NCBI RefSeq assembly: GCF_020622265.1
Contig: NZ_JACNMQ010000002.1
Span: 124,001-188,000 of the forward strand
DNA: 64,000 nucleotides
Reading direction: 5' to 3'
Origin: Halomonas sp. M20
GTDB taxonomy: Bacteria; Pseudomonadota; Gammaproteobacteria; Pseudomonadales; Halomonadaceae
Below the pieces are notes generated by a model. The model made no database searches, was not told where the DNA came from, and worked only from the letters and a program-made list of their open reading frames with translations. The translations under genes and the position numbers were made by a program. How positions within the stretch are numbered: position 1 is the first letter of the stretch; each line of letters begins with the position of its first letter. Of the stretch, positions 46,454 through 56,137 are shown one piece after another.

Positions 46454-49400
46454 TCACTGGAACAGGTAGATCGGCTCGCTTACTCCTCCTTGGGCAAAGG
46501 CCTCGGTGGTATTGGGATCCTCGATGACTGATGCCACGAAGCCAAGAGGCAATGCGTCACTGCCATCGAAGCTATCTGTTCCGTTCAGGAAGGTGTCGTA
46601 GACGAATTCAGCAGAAGCGTCAGCGTAGCCATTTTCATCCAGCTGAATATCGGCAAACTGAAATTCCGCTGCATTGTTGGCCGGGAATGCATTGTCTTCC
46701 AGTCGCGACTCAACGATGCTTGCGATATCGTTAGTGTCATTGGTAACCGGTTGGTGGCCTTTCGTCATGACTACTCGCACCCACTCATTCGCGGGTCCTG
46801 ACACTTCCACGCTAGGCATTTCCACGAAGCTGCCATCTTCTGCGCGCTCTACATTCCCGACGCTGAGTTTCACCTCAAGGTTCTTGGATGCCTCGGTTAC
46901 CAGCGCCTGCGCACCGGTCTGACTGCCATCCCCCATCAGCTGCGCATTGGCGACACTGCCGTCGGTAAAGGCGATATAGACCTTGGAGCCGATCAGCTCG
47001 GCGCCGGACACCCCTCCTACATCCCAAGCAGGCAGCGAGTCGGTATCGACGCCCGCTTCGCCACTCTTGGACATGCCTGCAATCGAATTGGGATCCATGT
47101 CGCCACTGAAAGTGACGGTCTCACCCTGACTGAAGCCTCCATCTTCCGTTGCAGAGAACTTCACCATTGCGCCTTTATAGCCGCCGTTGACCGCGCTATT
47201 CGCAGGGTCAGGATCGTCCCCTTGCTGGAAGTAGTGCTCGTACTCGGAAGGCTGTATCACACCCGTTCCACCGGCGCTATCGATAGTGAGATCCTTGGCT
47301 GCGGTATCGCCACCCTTGCCATCCGGATCAAACACGCTGTCATCGTAGAGAGCCGAGCTCACATCGAAATAAACGGCTGCGATCTTCTTGTCACCGGTGT
47401 TGGTTATATTGAAGGAACCGCTAACGTAGTTCGAATCCTGAACATCCTCTCCATTCGGAGTGATCGTGATCACAGCAGAACCAACTTCACCCTCAGCATA
47501 TTGCTCCGACGTATCCAGATTGGCATCGGCAAACACCTGTTCCGCACTGTTCGGCACAGCTTCATTATCGGCAGCATTATTGCCTTCTGAAACGGTGACG
47601 TTCAGATACTCCCAGCGCGCTTCATAGGAATCTAGCGTCTGGTAGTCATTGGACGTCACGCCCACGGCTGTCGGGGTGTCGGCATCGAGCAGGTTGGCGA
47701 GTACAGCACTCGGCAATGCTTGTGCTTCAGCGGTAACAAAACCCTCCGTATCGTTGGCGCGCAGGCCACCGAGAACTTCATCGTCAGCACCGTAAAGCGT
47801 CACGAGAGGTGTGACCGTGCCGGCACTCTTGTCGATCTGCAGCGTCATGCCCACATTGGCAACGTCCTTCAGCCCCAGGCTTTTATCGGTCAGCAGATCC
47901 TGAAGTTCATACTGTTCATCGACAGCCTCAGGATCTTGCTTGCCATTACCATTGGACCAGAGCTGTACGATATTGCCGTTGTTGCCCCCTAGGGTGAGTT
48001 TGATCAACTCGTTTTTACCCTGACTCCCAGTGCCGAAAAGAACCCCTTGCTGTGCATAGTTGGGAATATGATCGCTGGCCAGCCCTTGAGCTTCCAGGGC
48101 CGCGGGGAAGGCATTGGAGAAGCGAGTGGCGACCTCTACCAGCGTCTGAGCGGGATCGCTCAAGTCAACGTTCTTGATAAAGTCGTTGGCACTATTGCCC
48201 TTGTATATATCGCCATCGGAGGTATTGATCACCAGCTGGCCATTCTCGACGCTGGTCACTACCGTCTCGTCGCCGATTCCCCCTAGCAGACCATCGAAGC
48301 CGCCTTGTTCCAGCGGGCTTCCCGCGGTCTCGAAGTCCAGCTCAAATGCCGTGACGTACTCGATATCGTCTTCCGTATCGGCGCCATTTCCGGCATCAGG
48401 CTCGCCCAGAGTGATGTCGAAGCTGGTTTCATAGGAAGTAACCCCGTTACCGGCGTTATCCTGATAACTTCCCTCCTTGACGCCGACGCTGAAGTTGCCC
48501 TCCGGCCAAGCGTTCGTTCCTTCGGGCGGGGTGATGACATAGGTGACGACGGCGCTCTTGCCATCATTGCCAAGCACAATGGCGTCGTTACCCTCCACAA
48601 GACTGGAAGAGGCCGGCACAATGCCAGTGAAGACCAGTTCATCACCCTGAATGGCACCGATATCGATCCCCTCGTCATCACTGAGGGTTACCGTCACCTG
48701 CAAGCCACTGTCGCTGTCAGTCGCCTCTTCAACCTGAATAGAATCGACCTGAGGAGCTACGTCGTCGACGTGAGGCGGCGTTGTATCCGTTGCTGAATCG
48801 AGGCCTAGCTGCTTGATCTCGATGGCGTTGATCTTGGGATTCTGAGCACCATGACTGAATGCCAGATTGATGACCTCGTCCTGAGCGGTGAACGTATAGG
48901 TCCGAGACAGACCGTATCCAATCAAATCTTCCTGAGACGCATCGGAACCCAGAGCCCTCTCGGCTTCGGCCAGCGGATTGATACCGGCGAAGGCCTCGGG
49001 CACGTTGCCATCTACCGCCACATCGAAGACACGGCCACCCTCCTCATTGAAGATGCCGTTCCAGTTTTCAGTGTAATACAGGGTGATCGAATAGGTGCCA
49101 CCGGCGGTTACCGGGAAGCCATATTCCAGCATCTGTTCGTCGTTGCTGTTATCGCTACGCTCATTGGTGTAAAGCTGCCAGGGCACAGTATCGTCACCGA
49201 GACCCGAGAGATCGATTTCGTTCTGCTCATCCGACGATTTGCCACTATAGGTGTCCTTGGTATTGCCCAGCAGGTATTCGAATCCGGACGTCTTGTCGCC
49301 GAGCCAGTCAGGGCCGCCGTCGGTGGCGGTGACATCATCGCCACCGGCGTTGATCCGATACAGCACACGCTCCTCGGAGTAGGTGATACGGGTACCCTGC

Positions 49401-52400
49401 TCCGTCAGCTCGATATTGAAGACACTGGCACCGCTGTCAGGATTGAAGTTCTCGAACTGGTCGCCTGTCAGACTGATCGTGGCGGTCTGCATGCTGGAAG
49501 GATCGGTAAATACCAGCTTGACCACGCCGTCTTCCATACGGTAGCTGACATCCTTGTCAGTGAGATAACTATCCAGGATCTGGATGTCGTCTTCCGGCTG
49601 GAAATCTTCCACGACACTGCCATCGATGGATGCGAAGGAACCACGAACGCTGTCTGCGCCACCTCCGCCGACAAAGGTATTGTCGCCAGAACCCGCGATC
49701 AGGATGTTGTCGCCATCATTACCAGTGACAGTGAAGTTTGCATCGGAACCGCTGCCGTCGAAGTTTTCGACGCTGTCCGCCAAAGGCGCCAGAATCTCAT
49801 CGCTACCGGTATAAACGAGGGTGTCGATACCGTCGGTGCCCTCGGCCCCGACTTCTTCTCCAGTAGTACCTACCTGGATTTCATTGCCCCGCGCTTCGAT
49901 TTCGAGATTGTAGAAGTCGATCGCAGATAGACCGTCTTCACTTGCCGCATCGAGTGCAGAGGTTTCCGCGAGGAAACCAACCGCCGCGCCAGAGGGAAGC
50001 ACTGTGTCGCCATCGCTGATGGTATGCGAGCCGGTAAGAATGTCCTGCAGTACGCCGGGCGGTAAGGAGAAACCATTGAGATCGATTGGGATGATCTTGT
50101 CATCGCCAAGACGGTAACCGGCCTCGAGTTCAAAGCTATTAGCCGTATTGACAGCAAGCTGCAGTCCAAGAGTGCTGACATCACCATCGGTCAGTTCCGG
50201 CACCGCGACACGCGCCAGGGTCGTGTAGGTATCTTCGACTTCATACCCCACCTCGAAGCCCGCGGCGAGCTCCCCATCGATGACCATGGTGCCAAATACC
50301 ATACGCACATAGTTGGCCTGGGTGCCATCGCCGAGCATCACGCCAGTAAGCTGGCCACTTACGAGGCTCTGGTCAGAGGACATCCAGTTCTTGATCTTGG
50401 AATTGATCACCAGGCTTTCGACATCATCACCCGGGTTGATGCCTACATGCATGGCGTCCCGGGCACTGTTGTCGCTACCCACTACGGTGCCACCGACGAC
50501 TTTCTTGATCTGGAAGATCGGAGCATTGCCACCAGGAATGATGTTGCCGCCAAGATCGTAAAGTCCATCTTCTTGCTGATCCGCTTCGAAATTTTCGCCC
50601 TCGGTCTTGGCATCACGGTTCGGGGTCTTGCCATCCAGAGCAGCACCCATCAGACCGGTGTCGTTGACGGTTCCCGGATAGGGGCTCTTGGTAGGATCGA
50701 AGTCGAGCACGATGCGCTCGCCGGCGGCCAGATCCATGCCGTTGTCGGCATCGAATTCAAAGGGGTCATGGATATGATCGATACCGTCCTGGTCACGATC
50801 GGTGGAATTGACGACAATGCTGCCGGCCAGGGGTACTTTGCCATTATCAGGCTGAAGTATTTCGATTGCAGGGCCGCCTTGTTTGAAGATCGTAGCCCAT
50901 ACCGAGCCCTGAAAAGCCTTTTGGCCGTTGAATGCCATGAGGTCGTCACCAATGGAAGCAAGCCCCAACGGCGCACCGCCTATATCCACCACATCGCGTT
51001 CTTCCGCCAAGCTCGGGCCGCTTCCCTCCTCATTGGACTTCATCAAGCCGTTTTCATCGCGGCCCATGATGGTCAGGTTACCTTGACCGAGACTTGCGGC
51101 GAAAATCGCCCCGGACATTTTCATGCCACTGTCGGGATCGTCGAAGATCGTCGAGGTGTATTCGGTCAGGCCGTTGATGGAGCCTTTGCCGGAATCGATG
51201 GCACCGTCGGTATAGCCCCCTTCGAGATAGTTGCCTTCGATGGGGTTGATATTAGCCACTACCGAGTCGAAGTCCCTGGGCATGCCGCTTGCACCAAGTA
51301 CCACTTCGCCATTGATTTCCTTGGGCGCATCGGGATAGTCGCTGACAAGGTAGGTTTGGCCGGATTCGGTAATGTAATACTGCTCACCCGGCGTTACCGC
51401 GATGACTCGACCTGTCAGATCACCGGCATCTGCGTTGTCGTATTTTTCTTCGACAGTGCGCAAGAAAGCCATCACGACATCATAGTCGCTGCTGTTTTCA
51501 CCCTCTTTATCAATGTTCGAGAGCATCAGGAACGAGTTTTCCACGCCATCTTCCGGGGTGAAGAGCAGCCCTGACTGACCACCGCTGGCACGGGTAGGGT
51601 TGGGATGACCGCCGTACACCAGGGTCAGCATTTCGCCGGTATCCGGATCTTCCCATTGATAGGTGGCTGCCCCGCCTTTACCTGCGGAAAGCTCACGCCC
51701 GTCTAGATCGTCCGAGCGAGTGATCTCATGAAACTGGTCATAGTTCCTGGGATCCCAACCCTTTTCTAGATTGATACTGTCGCCACCGTTGCCATCACCA
51801 TTGTTGAGATTGGTGGCGATAAAATTGGCTAGCTGCTGGTTATCGGTATAGGCTCCGCTCTCGCCGGCCTCGCCGATCGGGCGTCCGCCCCAGCTGTTGT
51901 TGGCACCGTTGTCGTAAGTCCAGACGCGACCGTCTTCCGTTACTTCAACGTCGTAGGCATTACGATAGCCTGCTGAATAGATCTGAACCGGGCCCTCAGG
52001 ATCGATCTTGCTGCCATTGAGACCATCATTACCGCCGAAAGGATCACCGGCGTCATTCTCGCCTTCGCGGGTAGGATCATCGAGAGTGGGGATGTCATAG
52101 ATATATTTGCGCCCCGATTCGGAGTCGGTAAGCACGGGCAGCGTTTTCAGCTTATCGAGGTCGACCTCGAGAATCGCGCCGCTGTAGGCGGTTTCCTGCT
52201 GGCCGGCAAAGTTGTTGGAAGGCGCACCGGTATTGGTATTACCGCCACTGGCAACAATCATACGCTCACTGATCAACTTGCCCTGGCTGTCGAGCTCTTG
52301 CACGACTTCGAGACCGTTGAGGGAGTGGTTCTCTTCGGAGCGAGCCAGGCCGCGCACAATATCCGTCGCCTGCCAGCCGGATTCGGTCTGCTCGAGACGT

Positions 52401-52843
52401 GTGATGGTGCCGGAGTTGGTGTCCAGGTTTGAATCTTCTCCATCGCCACCGGCACCAATGCGGCTATCGCTGGAGGTCACATAGACACTGACCGCTTGCT
52501 TGCCATCGATCAACACCGGGTTGCCATCGGCGTCGTACCGCGACACGACGCTGATACCCGTTACCTGCCGCTCATCACCGCTGGCGTTCGTACCGTCATC
52601 GTTGTGGTTAGTGATGCCTTTGACTTGGTCAAGAGTTTCGGCGCTGGTGACATAAAACGTGTTGGTCGGATTTTCATCATCAGGATTGGGGCTGCCAAAA
52701 GCGACGGTCAGAACCTTGATGCTGCCATTAACCTCAGTGACATAAAGTCGTCCGTCAGGGCCCCACTCCAATGCCGTAGGTTGAGATAGCGTTACCTTTC
52801 CGTTGAGATCGAGACCACTCCTGGAGAAATCGTTTGTGACCAT
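46454..52843 (-). CDS. Giant (2129-aa) acidic secreted-type protein: beta-propeller, RTX-like segment, malectin, Ig-like domains
   Basis: There is no N-terminal signal peptide; the protein is very Asp/Gly/Asn-rich, as expected for a type I-secreted or calcium-bound surface protein. Residues about 10-560 resemble a sugar-dehydrogenase/NHL-type beta-propeller (QPTALEWGPDGRLYVTEVNG; SAGYRNAYDVEVTEDGRVWT). Near residue 1040 are GNDGDNILIAGSGDNTFVGG repeats (haemolysin-type-like). Residues about 1160-1345 form a malectin domain (VLYRINAGGDDVT; SITLYYTENWN; VFDVAVDG). An Ig-like stretch (about 1355-1480), a lectin-like segment and a carbohydrate-binding-like C-terminus follow. The ATG at 52843 follows GCAGGG. 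It is probably a polymer-binding matrix protein; that is inference. Confidence 0.85.
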   Translation of the reverse strand: MVTNDFSRSGLDLNGKVTLSQPTALEWGPDGRLYVTEVNGSIKVLTVAFGSPNPDDENPTNTFYVTSAETLDQVKGITNHNDDGTNASGDERQVTGISVVSRYDADGNPVLIDGKQAVSVYVTSSDSRIGAGGDGEDSNLDTNSGTITRLEQTESGWQATDIVRGLARSEENHSLNGLEVVQELDSQGKLISERMIVASGGNTNTGAPSNNFAGQQETAYSGAILEVDLDKLKTLPVLTDSESGRKYIYDIPTLDDPTREGENDAGDPFGGNDGLNGSKIDPEGPVQIYSAGYRNAYDVEVTEDGRVWTYDNGANNSWGGRPIGEAGESGAYTDNQQLANFIATNLNNGDGNGGDSINLEKGWDPRNYDQFHEITRSDDLDGRELSAGKGGAATYQWEDPDTGEMLTLVYGGHPNPTRASGGQSGLLFTPEDGVENSFLMLSNIDKEGENSSDYDVVMAFLRTVEEKYDNADAGDLTGRVIAVTPGEQYYITESGQTYLVSDYPDAPKEINGEVVLGASGMPRDFDSVVANINPIEGNYLEGGYTDGAIDSGKGSINGLTEYTSTIFDDPDSGMKMSGAIFAASLGQGNLTIMGRDENGLMKSNEEGSGPSLAEERDVVDIGGAPLGLASIGDDLMAFNGQKAFQGSVWATIFKQGGPAIEILQPDNGKVPLAGSIVVNSTDRDQDGIDHIHDPFEFDADNGMDLAAGERIVLDFDPTKSPYPGTVNDTGLMGAALDGKTPNRDAKTEGENFEADQQEDGLYDLGGNIIPGGNAPIFQIKKVVGGTVVGSDNSARDAMHVGINPGDDVESLVINSKIKNWMSSDQSLVSGQLTGVMLGDGTQANYVRMVFGTMVIDGELAAGFEVGYEVEDTYTTLARVAVPELTDGDVSTLGLQLAVNTANSFELEAGYRLGDDKIIPIDLNGFSLPPGVLQDILTGSHTISDGDTVLPSGAAVGFLAETSALDAASEDGLSAIDFYNLEIEARGNEIQVGTTGEEVGAEGTDGIDTLVYTGSDEILAPLADSVENFDGSGSDANFTVTGNDGDNILIAGSGDNTFVGGGGADSVRGSFASIDGSVVEDFQPEDDIQILDSYLTDKDVSYRMEDGVVKLVFTDPSSMQTATISLTGDQFENFNPDSGASVFNIELTEQGTRITYSEERVLYRINAGGDDVTATDGGPDWLGDKTSGFEYLLGNTKDTYSGKSSDEQNEIDLSGLGDDTVPWQLYTNERSDNSNDEQMLEYGFPVTAGGTYSITLYYTENWNGIFNEEGGRVFDVAVDGNVPEAFAGINPLAEAERALGSDASQEDLIGYGLSRTYTFTAQDEVINLAFSHGAQNPKINAIEIKQLGLDSATDTTPPHVDDVAPQVDSIQVEEATDSDSGLQVTVTLSDDEGIDIGAIQGDELVFTGIVPASSSLVEGNDAIVLGNDGKSAVVTYVITPPEGTNAWPEGNFSVGVKEGSYQDNAGNGVTSYETSFDITLGEPDAGNGADTEDDIEYVTAFELDFETAGSPLEQGGFDGLLGGIGDETVVTSVENGQLVINTSDGDIYKGNSANDFIKNVDLSDPAQTLVEVATRFSNAFPAALEAQGLASDHIPNYAQQGVLFGTGSQGKNELIKLTLGGNNGNIVQLWSNGNGKQDPEAVDEQYELQDLLTDKSLGLKDVANVGMTLQIDKSAGTVTPLVTLYGADDEVLGGLRANDTEGFVTAEAQALPSAVLANLLDADTPTAVGVTSNDYQTLDSYEARWEYLNVTVSEGNNAADNEAVPNSAEQVFADANLDTSEQYAEGEVGSAVITITPNGEDVQDSNYVSGSFNITNTGDKKIAAVYFDVSSALYDDSVFDPDGKGGDTAAKDLTIDSAGGTGVIQPSEYEHYFQQGDDPDPANSAVNGGYKGAMVKFSATEDGGFSQGETVTFSGDMDPNSIAGMSKSGEAGVDTDSLPAWDVGGVSGAELIGSKVYIAFTDGSVANAQLMGDGSQTGAQALVTEASKNLEVKLSVGNVERAEDGSFVEMPSVEVSGPANEWVRVVMTKGHQPVTNDTNDIASIVESRLEDNAFPANNAAEFQFADIQLDENGYADASAEFVYDTFLNGTDSFDGSDALPLGFVASVIEDPNTTEAFAQGGVSEPIYLFQ

Positions 52844-53134
52844 TTTCAAACCCTGCGTAATGTGATTATGAACTCCCAACCTCTTCGTGCTGGAAGAAAT
52901 CTGCTGGACGCTCGAAAATCATCCTGTGTCACGCGTTGTAGCGAGTACGCGTTCGATGACATCGGAAATCCTAGGTCACAATCATCGCCTTTAATTACAC
53001 AAAGTAACAAGAATGGTTCTTTTGAAACAATTTGATCCAAAAATTAATACGCGATCACTTTTTGTCGATAGACTTATTCCTAATTGAGTACTAAATGGAC
53101 TCAGCAAAAGTTAGTTACATTTATAAATGCAGCA
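52844..53134 (-). promoter_or_regulatory. Upstream region of the giant gene
   Basis: No gene is seen between the giant gene start and the dadA terminator. It holds shared-motif site D (53004-53030). An A/T-rich stretch from about 53036 to 53130 is a plausible promoter zone. No ops element is present. Confidence 0.5.
53004..53030 (-). promoter_or_regulatory. EPS shared motif, site D
   Basis: Plus-strand GTAACAAGAATGGTTCTTTT followed by GAAACAA aligns with sites B and C and forms a CAAGAA/TTCTTTTG dyad. It is 161 bp upstream of the giant gene start. Confidence 0.55.
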
Positions 53135-53161
53135 CAAAAAATGCCGCTTTATCAGCGGCAT
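53135..53161 (-). terminator. Rho-independent terminator of dadA
   Basis: Minus-strand ATGCCGC-TGATAAA-GCGGCAT followed by TTTTTTGTGC is a compact perfect stem with a U-run, 26 bp past the dadA stop. Confidence 0.92.
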
Positions 53162-53187
53162 CCAGGCATTTCAACCTCTTTTGAGCA

Positions 53188-54447
53188 TCAGGCTACGTAG
53201 CGGCTCATATCTAGCCCTTTAGGGTCAATGGCCGGTTGGAGATCGCTCATCAGGTCGGCGAGCAGATGACCACTGCCACAGCTCATGGTCCACCCCAGGG
53301 TGCCATGGCCGGTATTGAGCCACAAATTGGTATATTTGGTGCCACCGACAATCGGTGTCGAGTCCGGCGTCATGGGGCGCAAGCCCGTCCAGAATTCGGC
53401 CTCTGCAATATTGCCCCCTTCAGGGAACACATCACCGATCACCATGGCGATCGTGGCACGCCGCTTCTCGAGCAGGTTCAGATCATAGGAGGCCAACTCC
53501 GCGGTGCCGCCTACGCGAATACGGTCATCGAAGCGAGAAATGGCGACCTTGTAGGTTTCATCCATCACCGTGGACTGGGGCGCACCGCCATCATCGGTTA
53601 CCGGCACGGTCAAACTGTAGCCCTTCACCGGGTAGATGGGCAGGCGAATATCCAGGTCCTTGACCAGGAAAGGCGAATAGCTGCCCAGGCACACCACGTA
53701 ACTATCCGCATTGAACTCTCCTGCGGAGGTCACGACGCCTTCGATACGATCGCCCTGGCGCTTGATACGTTGGATGTCGATATCGAAGCGAAAGGTCACA
53801 TTCAGATGATCGCGGCAATAATCCGCGAGGCGGTTGGTAAACAGGTGACAATCGCCGGTCTGATCGTCCGGAAGATGAAGGCCGCCGACGAACTTTCCTG
53901 GCACCCGCGCCAACGCAGGCTCGACGTTGACTATTTCAGAGGCATCGAGAAGCTTGTGGCGAACACCGCACTGCTCGAGCACTTGCATGTCCTTGGCCAC
54001 GGCATCGACCTGGCTTTCATAGCGAAACAGCTGTAAAAGCCCACGCTGACGATCTTCATAACGAATGCCCGTGTCATCGCGCAACTCATTGATGCAAGTG
54101 CGACTGTATTCGGCAATGCGCACCATACGTTCCTTGTTGATCGCATAGCGCCCGCTAGTGCAATTCTCGAGCATTTGCACCATGAAACGCGCCTTGGCCG
54201 AATCCATGCGTGGCTGAATCTTGAGCGGCGCATGCTCTTGAAACATCCACTTGAGCGCTTTTTGCGGAATGCCCGGTGCCGCCCAGGGCGAGGAAAATCC
54301 GAATGAAACCTGACCGGCATTGCCATAGCTGGTTTCCATGGCCGGCGAAGGCTGACGATCCAGAACGGTAACCGTATGCCCTTGCCGCCCCAGATAGTAA
54401 GCACTGGTCACACCCACGACGCCACAGCCGAGTATTAATACGTTCAT
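53188..54447 (-). CDS. dadA: D-amino acid dehydrogenase small subunit
   Basis: The 419-aa flavoprotein begins [20 protein letters not shown] (GxGxxG FAD loop), then [40 protein letters not shown] and the C-terminal [20 protein letters not shown] and [17 protein letters not shown]. These are family-typical. It oxidises D-amino acids, mainly D-alanine, to keto acids and ammonia at the inner membrane. GGGGGCAGTG precedes the ATG at 54447 (a GTG one codon earlier is possible). No alanine racemase gene is adjacent. Confidence 0.95.
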   Translation of the reverse strand: MNVLILGCGVVGVTSAYYLGRQGHTVTVLDRQPSPAMETSYGNAGQVSFGFSSPWAAPGIPQKALKWMFQEHAPLKIQPRMDSAKARFMVQMLENCTSGRYAINKERMVRIAEYSRTCINELRDDTGIRYEDRQRGLLQLFRYESQVDAVAKDMQVLEQCGVRHKLLDASEIVNVEPALARVPGKFVGGLHLPDDQTGDCHLFTNRLADYCRDHLNVTFRFDIDIQRIKRQGDRIEGVVTSAGEFNADSYVVCLGSYSPFLVKDLDIRLPIYPVKGYSLTVPVTDDGGAPQSTVMDETYKVAISRFDDRIRVGGTAELASYDLNLLEKRRATIAMVIGDVFPEGGNIAEAEFWTGLRPMTPDSTPIVGGTKYTNLWLNTGHGTLGWTMSCGSGHLLADLMSDLQPAIDPKGLDMSRYVA

Positions 54448-54630
54448 CACTGCCCCCAGGCAAATTTTTGTGCATTGTCATTCCGCCAGCAGCGCTCGCC
54501 AGCAAGAGGGGAAGTATAGGAAACAGTTCGGAGGAAATAGCACTCTTTTAGCGCTATAAACTTCATTTAAATGCTGTATTAAAATGCTTTACCTTTTATT
54601 TATTCTACAAAGGCAAGGTTATCAGGTGTT

Positions 54631-55959
54631 TTAAACTGTCTTGCCTCTAATTCCGATCGAGCGCCGATACAGCGCAAAAGCCAGCGCGCCTGCCAGGACA
54701 TTACCCAGCGCTGCCCCTATCGCTACACCGAGAATGCCCGCCCACTGTGCCCCAAGCCACAGACAAGGCAGATAACACACGAACAATCGCACCCCGGACA
54801 TCAGCATGGAACGTAGCGGCCACCCCAGCGCGTTCGAGGCGGACACCACGACCATGCATACTCCCAGCAGGGCGTAACTGGGCAGCAGCCCCCGTATCAA
54901 CAGAGTCAGCTCTTCGCGAATTTCAGGGTTGCCCGCCAACAGCTCTGCTACCCAGGGCGATAGCAGCGCCATCACCAGCCCCAACCCAAGTTGCCAGATC
55001 AGAACGACACGCAGCGCCAGCCACATCAGACGCCGTATCTGCTGCCAGTCGCCAGCGCCATAGCAACGCCCCAACCAGGGGGGCAAGGACATGGTCAGGG
55101 CCAGCACGACCATCAGCGATACCGTTTCCAAGCGGCTCACCAGCCCCCAGGCCGCCACTGCGGTCTCGCCCAGGGAAGCAACAATCGCCGTTGCTAGCAT
55201 TGCCGCCAATGGCGGCATGAGTTGGCCGATCATGGCAGGCCCGGCAATGCCCAGGAACGGCCGTGAGGAATAGCGTGCTTCCTGCACCAATCCTTGATTC
55301 GTGAGCCAGTCGGTATGTTTCAATCGCAGGGCGATTACCAGCAATCCGGAGCTGAACGCGATGGTCGTGGCCCAGGCAGCACCGGGCAGCCCTAGCCCTT
55401 GCCAATCCCCAATACCGAAGATCAGCAGCGGATCGAGCGCCAGATTGATAAGGCTGGTCATCACCATCATATTGCCGGGCAGACGCATCTCGCCTCGGGA
55501 GCGAAACAGGCTATAGCCAAAATAGAGCAAGGCGCCAACCCAGGCAGCCAGCAGCTGGGGCGCCCAGTAATCGCGGATTAGCGGTAGCAGCGCTTCATCC
55601 GCGCCAAGAAGGCGAAACAGTGGCGTTTGCAAAGCGCCCAATAGCAGACAAAGTACGCCGACGATCAGGCTGCCACCCAGCAGCACCAGACTGCTCAATC
55701 GTCTTGCGCGAGGCACCTCCCCTGCGCCCAGCGCTCGGGATACAAGAGCGGCAATCGCGATACCCAGCCCCACTTGAACACCGATGATCAAAAAGGAAAG
55801 CGGGAAGGTGAAGGACTGTGCCGCCAAGGGAGCGGTTCCCAGTCGCGCAACGAAGGCGCTGTCGACCAGCTGAAATCCCAGAAGTGAAAGGGCGCCAAGC
55901 GCCATGGGCCAGGTTTGCTGCCAAAGCCGATGCCTGAGTGATACTGAAGACTGACTCAC
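54631..55959 (-). CDS. MATE-family multidrug/Na+ antiporter (DinF-like)
   Basis: The 442-aa protein has 12 predicted membrane helices and the DinF-like N-terminus LGFQLVDSAFVARLGTAPLA with ALVSRALGAGEVPRARRLSS. MATE proteins export cationic drugs or metabolites in exchange for Na+ or H+. DinF-like and Wzx-like proteins share the wider superfamily, but this gene is separated from the glycan locus by dadA and lacks Wzx features, so a flippase role is unlikely. The start is a GTG at 55959 with CCGGAGC 6 bp upstream. Confidence 0.9.
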   Translation of the reverse strand: MSQSSVSLRHRLWQQTWPMALGALSLLGFQLVDSAFVARLGTAPLAAQSFTFPLSFLIIGVQVGLGIAIAALVSRALGAGEVPRARRLSSLVLLGGSLIVGVLCLLLGALQTPLFRLLGADEALLPLIRDYWAPQLLAAWVGALLYFGYSLFRSRGEMRLPGNMMVMTSLINLALDPLLIFGIGDWQGLGLPGAAWATTIAFSSGLLVIALRLKHTDWLTNQGLVQEARYSSRPFLGIAGPAMIGQLMPPLAAMLATAIVASLGETAVAAWGLVSRLETVSLMVVLALTMSLPPWLGRCYGAGDWQQIRRLMWLALRVVLIWQLGLGLVMALLSPWVAELLAGNPEIREELTLLIRGLLPSYALLGVCMVVVSASNALGWPLRSMLMSGVRLFVCYLPCLWLGAQWAGILGVAIGAALGNVLAGALAFALYRRSIGIRGKTV

Positions 55960-56019
55960 GAGTGCTCCGGATAGGGAAGTGACTTCGAGCGCTAGGCTGT
56001 CGCATCCTATGCAACGCCG

Positions 56020-56053
56020 CTGCCTCCGAGCCGCCCAGATGGCTCGGAGGCAG
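56020..56053 (-). terminator. Strong hairpin between the GGDEF-EAL and MATE genes
   Basis: CTGCCTCCGAGCC and GGCTCGGAGGCAG are perfect 13-bp arms around an 8-base loop, 85 bp past the GGDEF-EAL stop on the minus strand. No U-run follows, so it may be a Rho-type or RNA-stabilising structure. Confidence 0.55.
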
Positions 56054-56137
56054 GATGTTAGACGATTGGTAGAGGGGCTGCTGGATTATAAAGTGAGAGC
56101 GGCGGCCACAGGGTTCATCAATTGATGAACTGCTCGC

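Noticed and set aside
48851-49930. Long plus-strand open frame (359 codons) antisense to the giant gene
   Set aside because: It lies wholly within the well-supported 2129-codon frame on the other strand, has no ribosome site or recognisable domain, and similar antisense frames at 50447-51574 and 48305-48796 are expected from the GC-rich third positions of that gene.
54631-55959. MATE protein as the missing Wzx flippase of the polysaccharide locus
   Set aside because: It is DinF-like, lies beyond dadA in a different transcription unit, and shows no Wzx-specific features; the ABC half-transporter at 40371 is the better candidate.
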